Positions 41,901 through 45,099 of a stretch of 64,000 nt of DNA are shown one piece after another (the stretch's first letter is position 1; each line of letters starts with the position of its first letter). Below the pieces are notes generated by a model. It had not been told where the DNA came from and did no database searches. It saw only the letters and a list, made by a program, of their open reading frames with translations. The stretch lies in the NCBI GenBank assembly GCA_002401765.2, contig NVTY02000010.1, forward strand, positions 48,433 to 112,432, given 5' to 3'. Made by a program: the position numbers and the translations under genes. The DNA comes from Thiotrichaceae bacterium. Its GTDB lineage: Bacteria; Pseudomonadota; Gammaproteobacteria; SZUA-140.

Positions 41901-44421
41901 TTATGACAGCACGTTGAATGATGACGGCGTGTTAACAAGGGATCGCCTCTATGGGTTGGGAATGGGCGGGGATCGTTCCTTCGATGATGAGACCTATGGT
42001 GGTGGCATCAGCTATTCTGCCTTTGAAGTGATGAACATTGAGCTGGGCAGTGGTAATGACACGCTAACGGTAGAGTCGACTCATGAAGGTACGACTGATA
42101 TTTCACTGGGCGATGGTAATGACACCTTGAACCTACAGTCGGTTGATGGTGAGACTTCGATTACCGGTGATGGTGGCAATGACATCTTCAATGTTGGTAC
42201 TGAAGCGCCATCTCTGGGTGGCGGCGTGATCAATCAGCTTAATGCTAACGTCACACTGAGCGGTAATAGTGGCAGCGATACCCTGAGTGTGGATGATGCA
42301 GCAGAGACGCGTGATACCCGCATTGATTTGACCGGCTCAACACTCGATAGCGAGTACATGGTTGGTACGCTGAACTACAACACCATGGATGACATCTTTA
42401 TTACCAGCGGCTCTGGTGATGATCTGCTCAATGTGTTGGGAACGCAGGATGGTGCCCATACTCGAATCGATAGTGCGGACGGTAATGATACCTTTAACCT
42501 TTCAAGTGATGGTGATTCACTTGAAGGAACGCTTGATGCGATTGCGGGTGACCTGTCGATAGAAGCTGGGCATGGCGATAACATGCTGAACATCAGTGAT
42601 GCCGGTAGTGATGTTGGTGATCTGGCTGCGGTGATGACACGCGCTTTAATCACCGGGCTTTCAGATGGTGCGATTGAATACGCGGCTACTGATGGGCGTT
42701 TTGCTGGCGGGATTAATCTATGGCTAGGTGAAGGTAATGATGAGCTCACCATCCACAGTACCCGAGCAGATGATGTGACCACGCTATGGCTGAATGGTGG
42801 TGATGACAGCACCACATTCACTGATGATGCCTCGGGCCTTGATGGCGCAACGATTGTCTTTGGTAACGCTGGTGATGATTCAATTGTGACCACCGCGTGG
42901 CACAGTAACCAGATTATATTTGGCGATAGTGGGGAAGTGCGTTATCGCGATAATGTTTATGAAGCATATAACGGCAGCATTATTATCAATAAAACGTTGC
43001 AGGGTATTGAGCGTGTCGAAAGCTCACTGCTGCTAGTGGGGGGTAACGATGTTATATCCGCAGGCAGTGGTGATGATGTGCTGGTTGGCGGCATTGGTGA
43101 TGATGACCTGAGTGGTGCAAGTGGTGATGATCTCTTGATTGGTAGCAATGGTTTTGTGCAGTTTGATAATGTCGGTGATGTGATTCAAGCGGGTGACATT
43201 GCAACGCCAGAGAGTCGTGATGAGAATGAAAGTGCTGTTGGTGTGCTCGGAGTACACATTGTTGGAAGTTCGTACGTAACGGAGGGCAGTCCAGCCTCTT
43301 CAGTTACCGACAATGATACGTTGAGCGGTGGCGATGGTGCTGATGTACTTCTTGGTGGTGATGGTAATGATCGTTTGTTGGGTGGTGGTGGTCGTGATGT
43401 ACTGATTGCTGACGGAGGCCTGATTACAAATGATAAGTCACGGCAACAATCCACTTATGAAACATCGCGCTTTCTAGTCGGTGGTAATGATTATCTGGAT
43501 GGTGGTGCGGGGAATGATATCCTTTTTGCTGGTGCCGGTAATGATTCGTTAGTGGGCTCACTATTTGAAGATATCCTGTTTGGTGGCAATGGCCGCGTGA
43601 CGGTGGAAAATGGCTTTGTCTCATCAATGGTTGGCATCGATAAGAATCAAAATATGACCTCATCGATTGCTTCTGGGCTCTACTCGGATCCTTCTGACAG
43701 GCTGTTGGCTATTCTGGATGAAATTGAACAGGATGCCGCACAACTGATGAGAATAACGGGCGGTGGTTTTGGTAGCGCTGATGTAGAAGAGACGGCGCAG
43801 CTTGAAGCGTCTGAAAAGCCAGTGATGTTGGCGAGTCTTGGCAGCGCTAGCACCGGTGGTTTAATACTGCAGGAACCTGAACTTGAGGTGCATCGAGTGG
43901 TGTATGGCGAAACACTCACCACGATTGCTGAAGATTACCTTGATGACGCGGATCGTTGGTCTGAAATCCAGGCGCTGAATCCTGAGATTACAGATCCAAA
44001 CCTGGTTCCAGCAGGGATGCTGATCAAGTTACCCGCGAAGAATGCAGCCGTTATCACTGATCCATTTGTGGGTCAGCTTGATGCGAATGACGTGCTCGAA
44101 CGGACCATGCTGGGTGGTATTGTGCCGATGGTAGGGGGTGTTGGACATCGTTATTCCGGTTTGAACTATGCTAATGCGGTAGCGGCTAACGAGCCTGGTA
44201 ACGACGTGAATATTGATGAAGTGCTGTTGGGTGTTGCTGCGGCAACCGCCGCGGCAGGCATGCGTTCATCATCTGGCTGGCGTGTATTGCAGGGTCGTGA
44301 TGAACTTGGCGGCGGCGATGAAGTTGGACGCGTTGACGATGAGGGGTACAATCGCCTCAAGAATGATTATGAAGGTAAACAATACCTTCGTTGGAATAAA
44401 GGATCATTACTTAGCGAGTAG
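20902..44421 (+). CDS. Giant LEPR-xLL / DUF4347 / RTX surface protein with metzincin-like and LysM domains
   Basis: A single uninterrupted frame of 7839 residues, about a third of the window. The first 33 residues are very basic and are followed by a LEPR-xLL motif (FEPLESRFLLSAD, residues 36-48); there is no ordinary signal peptide. DUF4347 spans about 214-366. Between 370 and 2290 there are beta modules with a recurrent aromatic-x-Phe...Trp...LDFS pattern (near 644, 734, 1495, 1734, 2055). RTX-type GGxGxDx blocks lie near 1366-1475, 2293-2390, 4534-4717 and 7373-7566. A metzincin-like site HEIGHALGMDD starts at 2681. Then follow helical DRDLL repeats (3161-3412), a Ser/Gly linker (about 4114-4145), three 80-residue tandem repeats (4842-5095), long Asp/Gly-rich beta repeats (5100-7370) and a LysM (7663-7712). 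The protein is strongly acidic. The last codons and stop lie in a 152-bp palindromic element. Adhesion or matrix function is inferred. Confidence 0.95.
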   Translation: MLARLRQSICARKKLQYEIRTQRAHKRLQQRQKFQFEPLESRFLLSADAILPPIAEFDEDNIIAEQAIVVALDDGNFDQASAADVDDTATGAFDGADIEIDFSSLVDGDRDAPAPVVEQVAAAPAPAPLSAQDIYLINELNGSQLVVIDPTVPEYESLLEQWGGESKLEIIDWSQPVAAVTTAVNPVLADESQESNEDDGGQLTSALDEKAPVAVVDATGQKNKAVITVILLDASRSGIDQISEILAEYTGYAGMHILAHGAAGTMRLGATTLNSSNLEQHRSQLASWGSAMAQGADLLLYGCNIAEGNLGAAFVEDISDYTGLDVAASNDATGGNNVGGDWVLEMSTGVIETEIFAAADYDHLLAAISATGTVNDDIITFTANKVTGSANVVIDPANGAFSVADTITVDGAAEDDIFRFTAIPNAKSMVLDGGAGNDTLDFSALANTELFFTVKGNKGTVVVETVDRSGAAPVYKTILTAKNVENIIGGGLGDTFLLAKAAVLKGDVSGMGGDDTIIFSAGSKIEGSVDGGLGENTLAYSYNTENSRPDVGKALDKKFLFSKDAGYKTKVTVDQKAGKASHINSGNIAGIDNIQKVIGGRDGLELSGSDGKDSIVSKAGDNQITGGKDDDTLDSLLGSGKDAFIFGDEWGHDVILNDASNKDVLDFSQVTYNLTFQVKNNLTDGITVVSTVENAATVAVKAAAAATGVSGNVAKDTGVKGIDLIIGGIGENSYQFSDEWNSNTIINDTAAGLAKGTLDFTAVTHDLVFTITAAGKVLVAASVTEGGVTSTYKVAAEGIANIKGGLGNNTYKIEGAGNITGSLTAAAANQVVGKNNILDYSRYGSAASINLTNTAVTFSDALPVVAVMAGPAAQLPIQEEWTYVVDVLKGTLKLDTTNANTLVNFSNANTHEVDEQNFKKALEKLINRSDFSVNKAVDEVTKKTTFTITFSEPKAIQNSAGAGLFDTDVKTKIAQASVSLSVGVTPTNDNKTQVISVAKSATVGEFKLKYGNVELATVTIDVNTDHNAIAAAIKTALEAEATDYNVAVTYVAEPQDHQWTVVFTAKVPATTPALDRIAVEEVTPLFYVYKLSVVGNNAGITNVAGVGGVDQTWSVHHSATDKTFDLKVVFSDLDGINLTADITAITHNISPDQLQQKLETKILEAITGQRFDVPPKVLISGMGTADFPWQITFANMGVVTLTAPVKTFTAEADITKHSASGFGAGAADKVTGINYVIGTGDGSDRIYGVEHVSGEIKKFRWNTITLEADKQTLLMDGKLNLQTGQAVLYQAAAAGTIKGLDVGTVYFISAEYDAATAKTKVRFFASHEEIAKLDNSFFNKANAIELGEPADAAVDQTLLQVLRTEGGSGNDILIANIINDANVLMGGAGNDVLVGGKNADYLDGGAGKDTLYSDGTHALDGVGEDVVRGGAGDDHIYGNAGTDHLLGGTGDDYLVGGAGSDIVKGGKGADKLAIIEKGDAKDYDQFHGGQGGDEYLFKGEWGMASLKETGSGTDTIDLSTTFENTLHVLSNGSYFSANGELVAGKLILDGAVNGSIEEVFLLNELNSLTGSQASSGSVLTQPGFSLHQVADNNKTTATLTAIAEPNVGTESAALKFRLMVDRGNGPEVYDVTLPKATYAAPEAARLALEDALINAINGVVNNAELLAKVGLTVELVNEHLQISATADGTLDDGNNVIAARMEFTVNALNAVMVGGKDNFSKFETIKLGEGANTFVFGNDYWGGGSSAATLAQAIPLVDMLARSLQGQLTIDTETLHKEGSPLVLDFRSVNHELYFNFSPVEGNPNVIELTIRTVQDLTLPIVGIGPEIRNDTIVFTHVDKNATILGGRYANTFNFDKGATYEGKLIGGEGIGPLTTFAGHTSDKVLDAIALVESVGTGLSLNDFLENAIFQVENNLSYSNFGAGSVADNLKHGITTINMEQLRTGGEAKSKAELAQQLLAGNLAGPLFDKLITETTGLSGSMENVKSANLGDVIVRSGINIVRGTDYDFSDLGDFKSNPAAFLSSGADTISIGDNPFSITPGVHILAGGSGADTYKFNSQFWGGALILDDVFSPSLALGGVGDAIVDGLIPHDTLDFSNVYQDLYYTVFNVSLNDIETIQAWAEENDAIPGDGFPIDIGVSAVLVTGFDPFGDNNTEAFRLSNVLSAQGGIGNANFAFAVGVENIAAGRGDNTVYFYDGAEIGGRIAPGFGGSLNLDYSEYHQTHVGAINNDSDGIETDLDTIDTTIFPEAFFTDELPDWAQSLFPSVDYTYGSATGSGGGALGVVEAGNIVGTLGADTINANRFDNEIKAGAGADTVNGEGGDDNIYGESGNDTLNGGAGEDQLFGGTGNDDLKGGDGDDSLLAGEGNDFVDGGADKDTYQLSVGENNHLFLFPGDSRDWINSAVISEGVNTALTGGTDKASDPWTLTHDWGAGAIIEKNAMTNVEMILINNAATLPQNAVIVTQDSKVQTIAINPTGLSGKGTYLLYIDSTDVIDMKGYGANKVDLGSYDSVANQQTLVIYANEEDKTNSANAILTLVINGKGAAITEADLNFTSAPALMAERWVSEASTTYQLIEQDLVAIREEAISRWMAATGDDPVIAEYLNSLVFSLADLDGQKLAQIFSSEIRIDIDAAGSGWFVDATPDADEEFSLLSQMGLSLADAESDAYAKYDLLSVMMHEIGHALGMDDVVQAGSLMNHELRGGVRAMIVIDDAAQLTLASAQLANEHGVEHSDEEKIIDGLADFAAWAESNITDVLLPDIIELPFLSQGLNALWDLSGGSAFTDAIGDGIRQEILAVFNDNTTVTTEELLALASVSAADSHRLSEFQATVDLGSNTTLLDLDLDILADLGLDLTALADLSMSEPLQLSTSMSLDFGFGIDAATGEFYIENPTLSAHVTVDHDNPLDVSLTVGPVGIGIEQGKIEIQAGILVPTEGRYGAADFGSFSVGAPVFDAASNYEVDLPFKLLGAMAGLVDEVGSISGSFNREDSPIQSGANLFASQFFALIPQTLNFDGVNFDALKDLTNVSLDAALEGIKETLRSAISEDGAAYVDLPFLNQSAVDLLGNGSTDIVQTIIDAIDVVQANLSDINHFEIDLNQEINRALGLGLAIGDDAAVDSAYSNLIELSTRLHAHSSNDDLALALAQQNHAAAFDDLLFDRDISGANDRLTAWGLDLDSTDLDIAEAVVDVATYAALKADRDLLAANSGFMDAMANLAKYGLDSNTRDAEIEALFDTTDAIASAEAQRIVLLDAAASDDEKLVARMQLAMLGIVIGDSSADDDITALDFDALLSQATEITATKAERDLLASETVLVDAANRLAEQGVSGNASDLAIATALVGIENLQDSYDDRDLLNEHEAVAITEAINRYATSGLALDASDVDVALTLIDQATLDLRVIDRDLLLQYENNKALDLEYSDSVLDLSFSINKAVTGNYDLALDLEDLPGLGELLTGNDLLTVDLESDGQIFVDADISLYLNFGFDLSSLGDPKILVYDDSQVIFNHLTIETIDPIDITGKLTLLPGLGGDALSLTLAIDDAEIFVDLEGSITLVEDDSDGAYLVSELAADASLWNVDLIGNIEANLPMYFPTASIPLGGTTKDFNGDGYGDNILHIDGQFRGDGDYDLNFITPNLNLADAFNVFEILNDPAKVLQGLEGMFDGLKSSIGDKFDNLNLPLVGDALKDAPDFIDDLRDSLLSAKGANGLYSGGLGKALQDEALKDEDVRRSTIELIQEGLYNTLGPGGMDILSAPKMVENPYTGKMEAVYGLDGTVEVVDITSPDDIQLVIEGNNLQFNVIIADEVFPTKLIGLDFGASLPGFDLSSDAGLEISMDYVFGLGFGFGASGFFVDTSGISESGSEFALDLDVGLTGGASAKLFFLEVSIEDYTGVDADGDLFGAGDEDGLSGFNGSFDIDLGDSSGDGKWVIVGPGSDLPEISATLSAELNVDLYASAGVPAIDLSALGFGDFSLELPPVETIIHYDQLLAEAVLGTNGISFDIGGEPELWFENVSVDAGQFISDFVGPILDPIITVIEPILPLLEMLTQEIGFLKELDAPFVSLRDMVALVLGPAAVAPIDALVSLSDIIDIAREFADSGLISFGDFEINLGDENTPSTPTQTESKKTSSSGSGSSGSGSSGSGSTSNNDATKSRIDEFSSQGSFELSLIQDPFNAVNLLLGNTADIFKYTLPALNIEMEFGKSIPIFPGLNARFGGGVDLVTDFTFGFDTRGFNQFEDGGWEDPLLLFNGFYMDDNIVNGVDNPEVVFGVTLSAGASLGVGGLIEAGVEGGIRGEVKFDFNDVAPDDGKFYADEMLKRLDQGVECLFDIEGSVSAFLDAFLWVGLDLGFSEITLYEYRHSFINEVLADFSHHCAEPATPDIADFNSTNGELTLRYEGANVGSAQNYTVEYVDGPLDLEALYNYAAASTEDAGRDDTAKTLWVDKNGRNLTEGANGSGSPLSDQVVIKSRGVIEVYNVADIKSITAVGTDETDRYTISDGVIEQGALTAIELITRGGDDYINLGGKNGLGNGALVSSVIDAGSGNDVIHGSAYADIISGGSGNDEIFGYAGDDWLHGVEDGVSANLEGSDLTARNFDRISGGAGADEIFGGDGDDQLKGDFDEELSENRTLNGADIIQGGAGNDYILGGGGDDVLSGGSGNDHLVGGSGADTLNAGSDNDLLEGGVGADTLHGDSGRNTLIGGADDDSIYGGSGQDTVEWTNGDGSDVEVVGGAGFDTLILKVVGENNDVVTVSDNAGEALVNFNGQLFSLASFEGIDLDVGIGRDTVTVDDLRGTSIQSFILDMGQGEVTETTPVSKIIGIDVRNEIAVVQVEPVMDGVNQQIFLPDEPFASGHEELDGFYQYTVGSPTYLFDDHGEPLLVSREIGDEGYLIHDVAGGLPADISVESLREVQTRSDAPLQQVFLPEDELEGEQEVLESFYRLNGDAQGYLFYTSGAPIFAEHLGLQVQAVEGGFTAGLTVDDFYAVETRNQITITAGEQSVREIFSVGEAFSANHSSDLEFYRVDAEQMDGVRESELGYLFDDEGEPLLEMVMIGADEHQVQSIEGGYSGEFEITTTDQLKRVETRLVIQSNSERSVVYVPELDEDGNEVKDSEGRVVMVASDDTDLFVKPLFDLDYDVDTLNIFGSDGVDQFDVSTEYKESLSTDVIAIQQAGGVLFNVVNGRVDSDVISIDTGDGDDIIDASGIEVNMLDHLSIISGGDDDIVIGSAFTDIINSGSGDDTVTGGASVDTFIDESGNDTLVEARNESGFRDISLFDNYLIVGFLPNAALETYDSYRAGAEVESLLYNDAPIFENARISGGENINVLVVGDDDGAVTVGGNTLAVENWGGNVILDNQGGGGGTSPEQYIVFMDGNGGMDVLIEDTGGSAGTDELMIYGSALNEFYTLEVLNPGTADEDARVRANKNGMQDLVHYDDQLDGLTINTLGGDDQLLLNDNRAETTIYSGSGEDSIVIGTVGTTIDENNISVVDVDNMTPGISVLTNIYGGSGDDYFEVNHNLATLWLYGNTGDDTFVLNTFLVKKDVADTLEEQRTLGIVGGEGKNSYDMRVDEEEIGDLYDYLQNGNVIIDGGPGTDTIVINGTAISDLFVITENFVAGAGRYVTFENIERLEINGAAGDDQIYVLSTAEGMETVVRGGSGNDEIHMGGDAPAVHFDPPEFLFSPEAVLVQNLREIYPVLSQDRASHGPNVYTAWESVELTHYSKRDGTSYAHYRYTSPLYSYSSIESDLLRWIENNKINLMEVANNQHVQDVSSVFAYDGFTFYQAGDSAQDRALIGITVQSLSNSFSQWDSHKWNEHHSAKIASTVSYTMAGYNFIDFDDRYYQVSSAIAPSKLWLDPDKYAVKEARSDDMTAFKGHLTIDGGESFDELGNAHQDRFVAHNEDGTVTTGALEALHDVQLRDADGRWLFDAGDVDANDEDGGYDLIATGNVAVGDVWTVDVDGDAFTYTSVDGDDINAVQDALRALVQGHSDFTTALTINDNETVATADDLRILNIQRGDGGEIGSVVFSTTNSDSREALSTKVFGDAALTDSDRILESTVALTGFGQFGTEIDNIQEMELRLSDGVDTLTIEGSINGHTEVSLGGADDIVNVLSTSGDVTILGGAGDDTVYIGDATHTTDDIAGALVFKGDAHRYEVSSGTGVMLDVVDIDATTGQQKMLAVEVTQANLNTYFQNPPTINDSDYYFDNAAVYDGAAGFELIDPVSGEFVEKSGKIQYQNGQTVAQHGNQLNESGVAMSALSITHLNNTVNVFTVKPQVEEFQVKVEVRDTHLMEETEVTETYVERVTSGAGSNDRLLINNRSSLTAQNGQLSATHVTGLGMDDGIEYSGIEAVTIDLGDLADTFDIVGSSVSSTLNTHGGDDVINISSDGATLMGDLDGLDSSLNIDAGSGANALNVSDVADSTGDTVLISDVHISVGDSDIHYVATAGNFLGGIDVQLGSGGNIITIDSLLSDSPTTIHAGLGSDNVTVSNNSDATLDHINSLLTIDGQSGINILNVSDDGESSNSSGVLSDNSITGLGMAMDDIAKGIRYSNIEQLTITLGSGADQFLVMDTHTRLTQLNSEDGIDTITIEGVSGITDVLTGASSDIFHVGVAGALDSAMHALLNLDGESSADIYNFYLAGAGAALINVLDSGGSRGDTINIDGTAAADQFLLRREFIAKVNGDEVERINYNSNIELLTIDSFAGEDRFHLDDNSAETLINTGDDSDYIQVGQMFKEVREPAHVVSGDTFDTVETTKGLLSNGINFETTINGGEGADSFLVMHNQAQLNLNGDAGGDSFVVRAFALVVGESTQKATDIAGGDDADYIEYAENSAVTIDGGDGADRVVVVATEQDDVIVVTDTGVYGAGVNVNFTNIEILEIDAMEGDDRIYIQSTNSDMVTYIYGGLGSDSFYLGADVPHDVVAKDAAGNDVIFPDVLQMLDRIQGPLIIQGGLDLLADRTIPNALMLPTESDGDAFDIVDHPNYHVREEEQTDTLNVFDYDSTLNDDGVLTRDRLYGLGMGGDRSFDDETYGGGISYSAFEVMNIELGSGNDTLTVESTHEGTTDISLGDGNDTLNLQSVDGETSITGDGGNDIFNVGTEAPSLGGGVINQLNANVTLSGNSGSDTLSVDDAAETRDTRIDLTGSTLDSEYMVGTLNYNTMDDIFITSGSGDDLLNVLGTQDGAHTRIDSADGNDTFNLSSDGDSLEGTLDAIAGDLSIEAGHGDNMLNISDAGSDVGDLAAVMTRALITGLSDGAIEYAATDGRFAGGINLWLGEGNDELTIHSTRADDVTTLWLNGGDDSTTFTDDASGLDGATIVFGNAGDDSIVTTAWHSNQIIFGDSGEVRYRDNVYEAYNGSIIINKTLQGIERVESSLLLVGGNDVISAGSGDDVLVGGIGDDDLSGASGDDLLIGSNGFVQFDNVGDVIQAGDIATPESRDENESAVGVLGVHIVGSSYVTEGSPASSVTDNDTLSGGDGADVLLGGDGNDRLLGGGGRDVLIADGGLITNDKSRQQSTYETSRFLVGGNDYLDGGAGNDILFAGAGNDSLVGSLFEDILFGGNGRVTVENGFVSSMVGIDKNQNMTSSIASGLYSDPSDRLLAILDEIEQDAAQLMRITGGGFGSADVEETAQLEASEKPVMLASLGSASTGGLILQEPELEVHRVVYGETLTTIAEDYLDDADRWSEIQALNPEITDPNLVPAGMLIKLPAKNAAVITDPFVGQLDANDVLERTMLGGIVPMVGGVGHRYSGLNYANAVAANEPGNDVNIDEVLLGVAAATAAAGMRSSSGWRVLQGRDELGGGDEVGRVDDEGYNRLKNDYEGKQYLRWNKGSLLSE
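21007..21045 (+). other. LEPR-xLL motif coding segment
   Basis: Residues 36-48 of the giant protein read FEPLESRFLLSAD, preceded by 33 residues with many Arg, Lys and Gln. The LEPR-xLL domain is known from N-termini of very large bacterial surface-type proteins and has been treated as a possible targeting element. It takes the place of a Sec signal peptide here, so it is the best candidate for recognition by a dedicated exporter (inference). Confidence 0.85.
21541..21999 (+). other. DUF4347 domain coding segment
   Basis: Residues about 214-366 contain the DUF4347 hallmarks HILAHGAAGTMRLGATTLN, LLLYGCNIAEG and VAASNDATGG, ending in DYDHLLA. The upstream stretch LVVIDPTVPEY (about 148-158) is the usual lead-in. 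DUF4347 is found at the N-terminal end of many giant RTX or cadherin-type adhesins. Its HGxxG and YGCN motifs suggest a protease- or caspase-like fold, but activity is unproven. Confidence 0.85.
24997..25322 (+). repeat. RTX calcium-binding repeat block 1
   Basis: Nonapeptide-type repeats GGSGNDILI, GGAGNDVLVGG, GGAGKDTLYS, GGAGDDHIYGN, GGTGDDYLVGG and GGAGSDIVKGG follow one another. This pattern forms calcium-bound parallel beta-rolls in hemolysin-type proteins. Confidence 0.9.
27778..28072 (+). repeat. RTX calcium-binding repeat block 2
   Basis: Eight or so repeats run from GTLGADTINAN through GAGADTVNGEGGDDNIYG and GGAGEDQLFGGTGNDDLKG to GGADKDTYQL. The spacing is regular at nine residues. 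It precedes the metzincin-like region by about 170 residues. Confidence 0.9.
28588..29016 (+). other. Metzincin-like zinc peptidase segment inside the giant protein
   Basis: Residues about 2563-2705. SEIRIDIDAAGSGWFVDATP precedes the zinc-binding helix HEIGHALGMDD (H2681, E2682, H2685, G2688, D2691), followed after seven residues by GSLMNHE, with M2699 placed like a Met-turn. HExxHxxGxxD with a Met-turn is the metzincin pattern, with Asp as third ligand as in snapalysin-type enzymes. All key residues are present, so it may be an active peptidase, perhaps for self-processing (inference). Confidence 0.75.
30382..31140 (+). repeat. Helical DRDLL repeats, about 40-58 residues apart
   Basis: DRDI/DRDLL/ERDLL-type starts occur at residues 3161, 3201, 3306, 3353 and 3402, with a degenerate QRIVLLD at 3248. 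Each is followed by an Ala/Leu/Asp-rich segment of about 35-50 residues with signs of two helices. This alpha-helical island stands out in an otherwise beta-rich protein. Confidence 0.65.
34501..35050 (+). repeat. RTX calcium-binding repeat block 3
   Basis: The largest RTX block: IDAGSGNDVIHGS, GGSGNDEIFGYAGDDWLHG, GGAGADEIFGGDGDDQLKG, then GGAGNDYILGGGGDDVLSG and on to GGSGQDTVEW. A non-repeat insert (about residues 4573-4593 and 4617-4629) breaks it twice. It begins the second half of the protein. Confidence 0.9.
35425..36186 (+). repeat. Three tandem repeats of about 80 residues plus a partial fourth
   Basis: Units start at residues 4842 (IFLPDEPF), 4921 (VFLPEDEL) and 5003 (IFSVGEAF), each with FY near position 18-20, a GYLF or TYLF motif, GEPLL or GAPIF and an ending VxTR (EVQTR, AVETR, RVETR). 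A shortened fourth start (VVYVPELDED) lies at 5096. The unit does not match a domain I know. Confidence 0.75.
43018..43600 (+). repeat. RTX calcium-binding repeat block 4 (C-terminal)
   Basis: Three clusters of GGxGxDxL repeats (AGSGDDVLVGGIGDDDLSG, GGDGADVLLGGDGNDRLLG, GGAGNDILFAGAGNDSLVG) are separated by non-repeat inserts of about 50-60 residues. Position near the C-terminus is where type I-secreted RTX proteins carry their folding repeats, but a LysM domain rather than a plain secretion signal follows here. Confidence 0.9.
43888..44037 (+). other. LysM domain coding segment
   Basis: Residues 7663-7712 read VHRVVYGETLTTIAEDYL, then WSEIQALNPEITDPNLV and PAGMLIKLP, a complete LysM with its typical start, central NP and closing strand. 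LysM binds N-acetylglucosamine polymers such as peptidoglycan. This suggests the C-terminus is held at the cell wall (inference). Confidence 0.88.
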
Positions 44422-44554
44422 TCAAAATTAACAGTGACTGCTCAGATCGCCCATGAAATCTGCTAGTTCAAGGCGAAAAATGTGAGTTTACACGTGTAAA
44501 TGATCATTTTTTAACGCTGAACTGGTGGATTTCATGGGTTAGCTGAGTAGTTAC
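44403..44554 (+). mobile_element. 152-bp MITE-like palindromic element, copy 2
   Basis: Same length and orientation as the copy at 10092-10243. From TAGCGAG onward the two differ at one position (G at 10126, A at 44437). The left terminal repeat is degenerate here (ATCATTACTTAGC versus GTAACTACTCAGC) because it is also coding: it gives the last residues of the giant protein, and the stop TAG at 44419-44421 lies 16 bases inside the element. The right terminal repeat is intact. Confidence 0.8.
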
Positions 44555-44626
44555 CATTAAATTAAGGCGGATATACTGTCACTAACGGTTTTGAAATAAC
44601 AATTAACAAAAAAGAGGAAATTTTGA

Positions 44627-44947
44627 ATGGCTGATAAAGATAAAGTACAAGCGACCAAAGGTGCGCCAAAAATTCGCTGGGACGATTCAAAAATGCGCAG
44701 CACCTACGCCAACGTCTGTAACGTATCGAGTACACGTGAAGAGGTTACGCTGTTGTTTGGTACCAATCAGGCATGGCACACTGGGCAGCCAGAAGTGTCT
44801 GTTGAGCTGAGTGACCGCATCATTATGAGCCCGTTTGCAGCCAAACGCCTGCTTCATCTTTTGAATAATGTGGTGGGTGAGTATGAAAATCGCTTTGGTG
44901 AACTAGAAATGCCAAAGGGAGCTCAAACACCTGAATCTACAAAATAG
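44627..44947 (+). CDS. DUF3467 family protein
   Basis: A 106-residue soluble protein. The core IRWDDSKMRSTYANVCNVSS, then EEVTLLFGTNQAW and ELSDRIIMSPFAAKRLLHLL, is typical of DUF3467. The family is small, cytoplasmic and of unknown function. It lies between the giant gene and the HlyD/SecA-like operon on the same strand, which suggests an accessory, regulatory or chaperone role (inference from position only). AAAGAGG precedes the ATG by about 10 bases. A hairpin follows its stop. Confidence 0.88.
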   Translation: MADKDKVQATKGAPKIRWDDSKMRSTYANVCNVSSTREEVTLLFGTNQAWHTGQPEVSVELSDRIIMSPFAAKRLLHLLNNVVGEYENRFGELEMPKGAQTPESTK

Positions 44948-44969
44948 ATTCTGAGTGCTGTTTGAATAG

Positions 44970-45000
44970 CCCCTCGATCTGGCCTGCCTGGATCGGGGGG
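44970..45000 (+). terminator. Probable intrinsic terminator after DUF3467
   Basis: CCCCTCGATC pairs with GATCGGGGGG over 10 bp with one G-T pair and an 11-base loop, followed by TTGTCGTTTA. The stem is strong and the T-run modest. It may reduce readthrough into the export operon that begins 100 bases on, implying that operon has its own promoter; no convincing -10 is visible. Confidence 0.55.
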
Positions 45001-45099
45001 TTGTCGTTTATGGTGCAGTGGCCCGATTTCATGGGATACTGTGGATTGACCATAGTTCTATACGATTTAACCTTAAAATAAAGAGTTTTTCTGATTTCG

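Noticed and set aside
20902-44421. Dozens of open frames on the minus strand and other plus frames inside the giant gene
   Set aside because: They are shadows produced by the Asp/Gly-rich codon pattern of the real frame; they lack ribosome sites and recognisable domains.
45046-45051. TTGACC as a -35 box for the export operon
   Set aside because: No acceptable -10 sequence lies 16-18 bases downstream.
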